NCBI GenBank assembly: GCA_018343915.1
Contig: JABRWF010000001.1
Span: 5,704,001 to 5,768,000, forward strand
Reading direction: 5' to 3'
DNA from: Agroathelia rolfsii
Lineage: Eukaryota > Basidiomycota > Agaricomycetes > Amylocorticiales > Amylocorticiaceae
DNA length: 64,000 nucleotides
Below are positions 57,271 through 64,000 of the stretch, piece by piece; positions within the stretch are counted from its first letter, which is position 1; every line of letters starts with the position of its first letter. The notes beneath the pieces are model-generated. The model worked only from the letters and a program-made list of their open reading frames with translations. It was not told where the DNA came from and searched no databases. Position numbers and translations under genes: made by a program.

Positions 57271-58650
57271 AATCGGTCCTTAAGTGCCGCAAAGGCTAGT
57301 GCTTGCTCTTCAACCATTTTTTGCAGGTCCTCTGTAGTCAACCCCGAACTGTTTCCATCCGCTCCGGCGGAGGTCTGAGTAACGGAGGACGCTTGAATCC
57401 TTGCGGGATTTCGAGGCGGAGGCTTCGGAGGGTTGGTTCCTACTTGTGCTGCCTGGTAGCGGGTCACCTTAGGATTGGTACAATCCACTACAAAATGTCC
57501 ATATTGCTGGCAGTTGAAGCACTGTACTGAGGACATGTCCCTTTGTGGACGGGGCTGTTGCGGAAAGCCTGCAGAGTGCGGAGGACTTGGCGTTAGGCCT
57601 GCATTGATGACTATAGGATTAGCGGAGGTTCCGCTTCCGCTCTGGCCATTTCCGGAAGGCCTCTAGTTATCGCGCCAAAGTCCTACGGACCTAAGGCCTT
57701 CTTCTGCATCGATTGCCGCTTCCACCAGGTGCTCTAAGGAGTCCTTGCGATCCTTGCTGTACCCTCCGATCACTCCGCGAATTCTTGAGTGGAGCCTGTC
57801 AAAGAAGCGAACCTGCTGATCCTCCTCCGACAACTTAGTCTGGGCTGCCAGAGAGTAGAACTTGCTGGCGTAGTCTTGCATGGACTGGGAATGCTGCTGA
57901 AGGTCCTTGAGCTGCTGCAGTGCATGTCTGCCAAAGTCCCTGGCTCCATACAAGGCCTTGAATGGCTTGTAGAAGTCTTCGAATTTGAAGGACTTAGCCT
58001 TCATTTGCTCATGGAATTTCTCTGCCCATGCTCTCGGAGCTCCCTCCAATAGTCCTAGGAGCAGGCAGCCCTTTCTTAGCTCCAAATTGAAAACCTCCGG
58101 GTTGAGCGCCAGATAATTCTCAAAACCCACAATGAAGGACCTGTACTTAGTCCAATCACTAGTGAATTTCTCGGGCTTATCCCCGATTTCCTTACTTGCG
58201 GCTACTACTTGCGGAGTGGAGGTTTGTTAAGCAGAGTGTTCAACTATATCCGTCAGTCTGTCTTGATTCTTTTTGACCTCGAGCAGCATCCTTGTGAGTG
58301 TCACAGTACTCTGCTCTAGGGAGTTAAAGATTCGGAGGGTCTCCTCCGTGGTGAGTGGTGCGGGGTTTACTGGAGTACTAGCTCCGCCACGTCTTCCGGA
58401 CATTTCGGTATTTGGGGGGTTGGGTGCGGAGCTAGGCTCAACGCTGGACAATTCTATTTGCATTTGTTGGGAAGCTTCGCTACCTTCACCGGTGTGAGAA
58501 CTAGAATCCTCCAAGTAGTTATCATCGTCCTCTGAGGACATAAAAGTTTGAGCCCTTTGTCGTTCTTCTTCGTCTCCAGAGGCTCCGGATTCCAATGCGG
58601 AGAGCGGGATTTTTCTTCTTCTTTCTGGGCCTAGAGCTTGGCCGTACAGT
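57261..58650 (-). pseudogene. element C gag
   Basis: Gag polyprotein in one frame with two stops (near 58228-58230 and 57663-57665). Order: an acidic, Ser-rich N-terminus (SGDEEER...SSEDDDNY), a short helical segment, the capsid domain (SFIVGFENYLALNPEVF...LLGLLEGAPRAWAEKF) and one CCHC zinc knuckle (CFNCQQYGHFVVDC near 57520-57480). A Pro-rich tail ends ...KDRLGF-stop at 57261. No ATG is evident at the start of the open frame (about 58650), so initiation is unresolved. Its layout matches A gag but similarity is low outside the knuckle and the C-terminus. Confidence 0.88.
57264..57270 (-). other. putative -1 frameshift slippery site, element C
   Basis: GGGTTTT on the minus strand followed by TAA (57263-57261), identical to A1 and A2. 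The -1 frame continues GFLRGSEERAILADP into pol. Confidence 0.75.
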
Positions 58651-58973
58651 AATCACTCAAAAATCTATGTATCGTAAAATATTCTTTAAATGCGCAATGC
58701 AGTTTTGATCCCCACAAGGGACTCCTAGAACGGAGGGTGTATTAGACCCTTATTCCGCTTCGGATACAGCCGATAGTTCCGGGGTTATCGTTCCCCTGTT
58801 CTATCGTCTAGACGGGGTTGTAAATGAACTCCAGGGAGTCACACAATTGCTTCCCGAAACCGTTCAATGCGCACTTAGAGTATTCGAAAATGTCCGTTTC
58901 TAAAAATATGCTCTTTGTGCGGGATCGCTAATCGCTGCCTTCTTGGACCGCCGGAGTCCAAGGGAAACCTAGT
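58651..58973 (-). other. element C leader
   Basis: About 320 bp between PBS and gag with no long frame. GC-richer than the surroundings. Confidence 0.55.
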
Positions 58974-58984
58974 AGCTTTGACCT
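58974..58984 (-). other. primer-binding site of element C
   Basis: Minus-strand AGGTCAAAGCT, two bases after the 5' LTR, identical to the D-element PBS and exactly complementary to 59312-59322. Confidence 0.8.
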
Positions 58985-58986
58985 AA

Positions 58987-59815
58987 TGTCAAGGGTACAC
59001 TCCTTGACTGTGCAAAGTGTATACTCCTAACACTAAAATCTAAGTACTGCACAAATAAGGTTTTCCCACAGATATGTTCCCTAATTTATTGAAGGGCAAC
59101 ACCGGGTACTCTTCCGTACTTATGTCCGAGGCTCCGACTCTTATTCCAACAAACTTCGTAACTTACTTGAGGGGATTTCCACCACCTCCGGTGTAAGTGT
59201 GTGCTATAGCTGAGACGGGCTAGGCCCTGCGGAATGAACCCTGAAGGCGAAGTTTCATTGAGTAATACTATAAGAGAAATACAAACATATAATACTTGCC
59301 TGAAGGCGAAGAGGTCAAAGCTGGCCTTTCAGAACAAGTTACATAGACTACTTATACTACTTGCGGAAGCTCCGCGCTAGTTCCGCTGCGGAGGCAAAGA
59401 ATAGAGGAAGTAGATTATGTAGGGGAAGACCTTTTCCCTAACTCCGACGGGCAGCCGTGCGGAGATACAACACTTCCGGAGGTTCCGCGCTCAGGAGCGG
59501 AGCTCCTCAGGAGCTCGGGAGCGGAAGCTCGGAGGTGTGTAACGGAACCAGTATCCGTTAGGAATCGGTCAGTGGTCGGAGGTTTGTACTCCGGGGTTGT
59601 GTGGAATGGTGAACAGGAAACGCACAACTCACGATTACTCCTGTAGCGTGCGGCTTAGTCACATGAGGGCCAATCACCTGACCGTTCACTGCCTACAGTC
59701 CACGCCCTAAGGGTAATAAAAGAAAAAGATAAAAGGAGACAAAAATTTGTAAAAATAGTTCCAATAAAATTAAATAATTTGCAAAAATTCTGTCCATATT
59801 TTCCAACTCATGACA
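58987..59815 (-). repeat. 5' LTR of element C
   Basis: 829 bp. Minus-strand TATAAG is at 59356-59351, the self-primer at 59322-59312, then CTTCAG-GCAAGT (a GC donor) and an acceptor-like CTTCAG-GG. Confidence 0.95.
59312..59356 (-). promoter_or_regulatory. element C TATA box and self-primer
   Basis: On the minus strand TATAAG begins at 59356 and AGCTTTGACCT at 59322, 34 bp downstream. The latter pairs perfectly with the PBS at 58974-58984. Confidence 0.75.
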
Positions 59816-60984
59816 ATTACCCGGATTACTCCAGCCCCTTCCTGTACCAGGCAAACCATGGGAACATGTAACCTCGGATTTGATTGTTAAATTACCTAAG
59901 TCACAAGGATTTGACTCAATTCTGGTGGTAGTAGATAGGCTGACGAAACTGGCACATTTCATACCAACCAATGAAAACATTTCTGCCAAAGACATAGCTG
60001 AACTATATGTTAAAAATGTGTTCAAACTTCATGGTACACCGTCAACTTGGACCTTGGATTGTGGCCCCCAATTTGCAAGTCAAGTGATGAAAGATATACA
60101 CGCAAGCCTCCATATCAAAACTGCGTTGACTACTGCATACCACCCACAAAGTGATGGACAAACGGAGCGTGTAAATCAGGAGGTAGAACAGTACCTCAGG
60201 ATTTTCTGCAATCACCGACAGACAAATTGGGTGGATTGGTTACCTTATGCGGAATTCATGCATAACAATAGGAAAAATGAGAGCACACGCACAAGTGCTT
60301 TTGAACTTACCTATGGTTACATTCCAAATTGGGAAGCCAAAGATATCCCAGATCCAACTCCAGGAGCCTTCAACTGGATAGAAAACGCCAAGGAGGCACG
60401 AAAGGAGGCTCAGGCAGCCTTAGGAATGGCAAGAGAACAAATGGAACAATCGTACAACAAAGGAAAAAAGATGTTCCCGGACATTGAGGAAGGACAGGAA
60501 GTTTGGCTTAACACACAAAACCTGAAGCTTGATAGACCATCCAAAAAACTAAGTCAAAAGTGGATTGGACCCTATAAAGTACAGAAGAAGCTAAATGACC
60601 TGAACTACCAACTGGATCTTCTAGACAACCTCAGAATCCACAACGTTTTCCATGTCCATTTACTAAAGCCTCATCATGCCTCAGATTGCCACCAAAAGCC
60701 GCTGCCTCCGGTAGAAGTGGAAGGAGAAGAGGAGTACGAAATGGAAGAAGTACTCAACTCGAGATTGCGGCGCGGAAAGCTGGAGTTCTTAGTAACTTGG
60801 AAAGGATACCCAGGAGAACAAACCTGGGTTAGAGAATCCAATATGCATGCAGACGATGCTATTAAAGAATTCTACAAATCAAATCCAAGTGCACCAAGAA
60901 AAATCAGCGCAGCAACCTTTGGTCTCCTACCCTTCCAAAACTGGGACAACTTGACAGAATGGCAACCCGAGGCGGATTGCCCCT

Positions 60985-60994
60985 AAGGAGGGGG
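60985..60994 (+). other. A2 polypurine tract
   Basis: AAGGAGGGGG, three bases (TAA) before the 3' LTR. It would prime plus-strand DNA synthesis. It overlaps the pol stop codon. Confidence 0.8.
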
Positions 60995-60997
60995 TAA

Positions 60998-61980
60998 TGT
61001 TACGAGTCGCTTGTTGTACTATAATTTTATTTCGGATTTTTCATTATTTTTCTGAATTTTCTCTGATTTTTCTCTATTTTCTGAGGTATATACTGTATAT
61101 TACGTAAACATATTCTGATGACTAAGCAAGTTATGTGACCAGTCAACCACGTGACTGGCCATCATGTGACCACTAGTCACGTGACACATTATGTAAGCAG
61201 GGTCTAGAACATGGGTCCGGATCATGACACCACTTTAGACTCACTATAATAATAATGGCGCAATATCATGCCATACTTAGCATTACTATGCACAGACCAT
61301 GTAACGGCGCACAGACCAGGTAGAATTAGTATATAACCCTGTAGTGCTCCTACCTGAAGACCTTAGATTCGTTCTCTTCATCTTCAGGTAAGCACAGTAG
61401 TGCTCTGTACTAGATAGATACTGACATAATAAAAACTTCGTCTTCAGAGTCATTACCTCTTAAGGCGTGATTGCCTGTCCCCCTCTCTCTCTCTCTCTCT
61501 ACCCCCCTCCCAAAATCCCTTAGGCTCTGTGCCAGAGGGTTACTGTGTGCTTCGTGCTACAGTAGTAAAAGAGGACGCTTTGTGCCCCTCTTTTGTTAAG
61601 CGTGCATAAGACAGGTCCAGGCCTTTGGCTGACCATTTGCATTGCTGTAAACACCACATAGTGCTTAGTGCACTCAAGCAAACAAAGGCGTCGCCCTGCG
61701 TTTGTCGCGGTTAAGATACATCGCACCCATATCCACATACACAAGATACTTCTTGTCTTGACAATAGACCTCGTGTGAAAGCTTAGTAAGCTTGGAGTAA
61801 CACCTGGTGATTGAAAAGCTAGAAGTTGCGTGATAGCGGAGACCGGGCAAGGAAGTGTACACCCGCGTATCCTAGGTCTTAGGAGTTGTAAAACAGCCTT
61901 ACTGGCTACCCTGCACCTTACAGGGGTTGACGTAGACACTAGTTGAGTTTTGGTGACAAGAGGCAGGTGTGCTCTTGACA
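60998..61980 (+). repeat. 3' LTR of A2
   Basis: 983 bp, from TGTTACGAGTCGC to CTCTTGACA, directly after the purine tract. It differs from the 5' LTR at seven sites, all C/T or G/A. Confidence 0.95.
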
Positions 61981-62465
61981 AAAATCATATAAAATAAAAT
62001 AAAATCAGGAAAAACCAGGGAAAAATCAAGAGAGTAGAAAAGCCAAAAGTTCAACTTATGACATAGTGTAGCAATGCCCCTAAAGTGCTAGTTGCTAAGC
62101 AGCTTACTGCTAGATAGCAGCCCTATGGGTTTATAGAGTTGCCTCTTTAATATCTTGGGGCTTGTAGTGATATAGGTAGCATAGCAAGCAATTAGACATA
62201 TAGCAGATTGAATAGGAGGTCCAGCAAGATCATGTATAGAGTGAAGAGACCAAGCAGAGACAAGATACTAGATAAGATACTCAAGAATGCTCAAGTCCAC
62301 AGATTAATCACTAGCTATGCAGTAGGTATAGAGCTTGTTTAGGGCTGAATACACTTAATTTTCTGACTACTATATCTACTACATCAAGTACAGTACTATA
62401 TACTAAGTATAGTAGTTAAGAAAATGATAAATAAAGAAATAGAGGAAAACAATAAGTGTCATAAC

Positions 62466-64000
62466 TGTCATGAGTTGAACTTTTGGCTTTTCTACTCTCT
62501 TGATTTTTCCCTGGTTTTTCTATATTTTTCCTGATTTTATTTTATTTTATATGATTTTCTTTGATTTTGTGCATTGAATGTTTTGCTTACTGTACTTGCA
62601 TTTCTTTTCTGATCATTGAATCCTTTTAGAGGGACCTTAGGGTAGTATTCCTTTACCTTATTTTCTACTCTGATTATCTTATCTCATCTTTGATCTTATT
62701 GAATATGCTTTTTACTTTACATGTTTGCATTTCTCCTCTTTGTGGCTGATGTGGCTATACTTTCATTCTCCTCTTCAATATTAGGACTCAGCTACTGTAT
62801 AGTTCATGTATATACTTAAGGCTGGCTGTCCTAGAGAATACTTCTCTAGTTCAGACCACTCTGTTCACTACTCAGTGTTCTTTGCTCAATCTACTCTTTC
62901 ACTTTCTTATGTCTTGGTGATGATGATGCTGGCTGTCAAGAGCTGCCTTTGCAGCTAGCTCGGGCGATGCGGCAATACCCCTGGAGCGCTAGTTGCTAAG
63001 CGGCTCACTGCCAGATGGCAGCCCTGTGGGTTCGTGGAGTCACCTCTTTGATATCTTGGGGCTTGCGGCGATACAGGTGACACGGCGAGCAGGCATGGCA
63101 TACGGCAAGTTGGTGCGGGTGTTCCGGCAAGATCAAGCGTAGGCGGAGAGATCAAGCAGGAAGAGAAAAGCTAGACAAGATACTCGAGGACGCTCAAGTC
63201 CACAGGTTGACCGCTGGCTATGCAGTGGGTGTAGAGCTTGTTTAGGGCTAAACACACTTAATTTTCCAACTACTGTATCTACTACATCAAGTACAGTACT
63301 ATATACTAGAATACAGTAGTCGCAGAAAGATAAATAAAGAAATAGAGGGAAAACAATAAGGACAATAAGTAATAGTGCACGCCGCGTGCTCTGGTCATTG
63401 TGCCACGCTGTGCATGAAGGCGGGGTTGCCTTCCTTTGGAACCATCGGCGGTCTGATCGTCGATCAGAGCGCGATCATAGTGGGGAACCAAGCACGATCT
63501 TCCCAGATAGGAAGGATCTGCTAGTGGGGACACATGGCAACTCAGGGATTGACATCAAGAAGGGTTGTTGTCATGTGGAATGCTCTGATGGACAGAAGTA
63601 TGCCAGTGATGGGAAGAAAGCATGAAGGGCGGCCTTGCACATGGCTCCGGGGAAACGTCAGCAGACACATCGGAAACGCGTCCGATGCATGGGATATGCG
63701 GCGACTCAGAAGGGAGGGCGTTGCCGGAGACTCCGTCGTAGGTGTTTGCGTATGTTGATGTGCGCAATCGGGACGTTTGGCGGCCGGGTGCATTGGTGGG
63801 TTGTGACACTGGCTTGTCTCTGCTTATATTCTATGTCTATATTGTCAAGAGAGGCTGTGTACTCTAATAATCAGTGAGGGATAGGGTATCTCAATAGTCT
63901 GCTCTGTTAGGGACACAGGTATGTAAAGTTCAATGATGTTTGGCATTTGTTAGCCCTTGCCAGGGGTATTCCTACCATGTTTATTTTCTCAGTTCCCCAC
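62466..64000 (+). mobile_element. LTR-K, running off the right edge, holding LTR-E
   Basis: Plus-oriented K LTR starting TGTCATGAGTTGAACTTTTGG, matching the inverse of 46267-62063. It is interrupted by LTR-E at 62934-63808. By comparison with the other copy, roughly 85 bp more are expected to the right of the window. Confidence 0.88.
62934..63808 (-). mobile_element. solo LTR-E inside LTR-K
   Basis: 875 bp in reverse orientation, from TGTCAAGAGCTGCC to GGTTGTGACA, with ctggc target duplication (62929-62933 and 63809-63813). Confidence 0.94.

Larger units (their letters stand above)
52864..59815 (-). mobile_element. element C: full-length Tf1-like gypsy, reverse orientation
   Basis: 6952 bp between perfect attac duplications (52859-52863 and 59816-59820), inserted in A2 integrase. 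Two 829-bp LTRs, PBS, gag, -1 frameshift site, pol with chromodomain, and purine tract are all present. The LTRs differ at 17 sites, 16 of them transitions. It is the least damaged retroelement here, with one nonsense codon in pol and two in gag. Its coding sequence is notably rich in TCCG/CGGA. Confidence 0.95.
50466..60986 (+). pseudogene. A2 pol with chromodomain, split by element C
   Basis: Pol polyprotein in the -1 frame. Protease has AMIDSGAT near 50655. RT has YIDDIII near 51609 and GLCNAPATF near 51530. RNase H runs about 51970-52330 (ETDASGYAT). Integrase starts with HHCC (H...H...CLLCQ near 52730-52840), is cut by element C at 52864, and resumes at 59816 with the DDE core (SDLIVKLPKS; ...DCGPQFASQV; QTERVNQEVE). 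A chromodomain near the C-terminus (EEVLNSRL...LEFLVTWKGYP...TWVRES) would tether integration to chromatin. Stops: TGA 51321, TGA 51489, TAG 51960, TAG near 52572 and TGA near 52593; all fit C-to-T or G-to-A changes. The frame is otherwise continuous. Confidence 0.93.
46915..61980 (+). mobile_element. A2: full-length Tf1-like Ty3/gypsy chromovirus
   Basis: Two 983-bp LTRs (46915-47897 and 60998-61980) with a perfect aaaat target duplication on both sides. They differ at only seven positions, all transitions. The internal order is PBS, leader, gag, -1 frameshift site, PR-RT-RNase H-integrase-chromodomain and purine tract. It contains a solo LTR-B in gag and the complete element C in integrase. 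Several in-frame stops remain, so it is not autonomous as it stands. Confidence 0.95.
46267..62063 (-). mobile_element. solo LTR-K split by element A2
   Basis: K sequence is at 46267-46914 and 61981-62063. On the plus strand it starts TATCAGGGC and ends CAACTTATGACA. Flanks are tagta (46262-46266) and tagtg (62064-62068). It matches the plus-oriented K LTR at 62466 onward. It holds A2 with aaaat duplication. Confidence 0.85.
46231..62465 (-). mobile_element. LTR-E split by the 15.8-kb K/A2/C stack
   Basis: E sequence is at 46231-46266 and 62064 to about 62461. It is opened by LTR-K (tagta/tagtg duplication) and then entered again by the plus-strand LTR-K at 62466. The far end is beyond the window or lost. 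Confidence 0.8.

Overview
This window looks like transposon-dense sequence from a filamentous fungus, most likely a basidiomycete of the Agaricomycete type. The evidence is one intact gene with three 49-52 nt GT-AG introns, Tf1-like chromodomain Ty3/gypsy elements, Ty1/copia, hAT, Tc1/mariner and a Tad-like LINE. The species cannot be read from the sequence. I see no prokaryotic operon, CRISPR array, rRNA or tRNA. Nearly everything except the gene at 43041-45195 belongs to a mobile element. LTR families get working labels here: A (980-988 bp, TGTTACGAGTCGC...CTCTTGACA), B (860), C (829), D (about 1010), E (875), F (408), G (856), H (760), I (857) and K (over 720). Most insertions have a visible 5-bp target duplication, so the nesting can be dissected to the base.

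Region 1 (1-30094). The left part is the 5' LTR of a D-family gypsy element (782-12875), split by a decayed full-length A element (A1, 1280-9517), a solo B LTR (9530-12479, itself holding solo A and E LTRs) and, at the left edge, another A LTR. D's primer-binding site follows at 12878. A minus-strand copia element (13083-28664) comes next. It is broken by a solo A LTR, an 8.3-kb hAT transposon (15834-24092, itself holding LTR-G, mariner-1, LTR-B and LTR-H) and a solo D LTR containing LTR-F. A decayed Lys/Glu-rich reading frame (29185-30094) follows.

Region 2 (30095-40804). There are several E LTRs, one inserted head-on into another. A protease fragment of a second copia family follows. Then comes a second mariner copy (33473-40450) loaded with a solo C LTR and an E LTR, which holds A (containing I) and D (containing H). 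A free-standing mariner TIR unit and an F remnant close the block.

Region 3 (40807-45904). A truncated, decayed LINE lies downstream of the only intact gene, a four-exon, 667-aa protein-kinase-like protein with a possible Crinkler-like N-terminus.

Region 4 (45905-64000). E LTRs hold two K LTRs. The minus-strand K holds a full-length A element (A2, 46915-61980, TSD AAAAT). A2 holds a solo B LTR in gag and a full-length, reverse-oriented C element (52864-59815, TSD ATTAC) in integrase.

How the elements work. In A, C and D an 11-nt stretch about 35 bp downstream of the LTR TATA box is exactly complementary to an 11-nt stretch two bases after the 5' LTR. This is the arrangement of Tf1-type self-primed reverse transcription. 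In A1, A2 and C, gag ends at GGGTTTT-TAA and pol is open in the -1 frame across that point, which predicts programmed -1 frameshifting. The LTRs also carry a conserved intron-like segment just after the presumed transcription start. In-frame stops are mostly of the CGA to TGA or CAG/CAA/TGG to TAG/TAA type, as expected from RIP-like or methylation-driven transitions.
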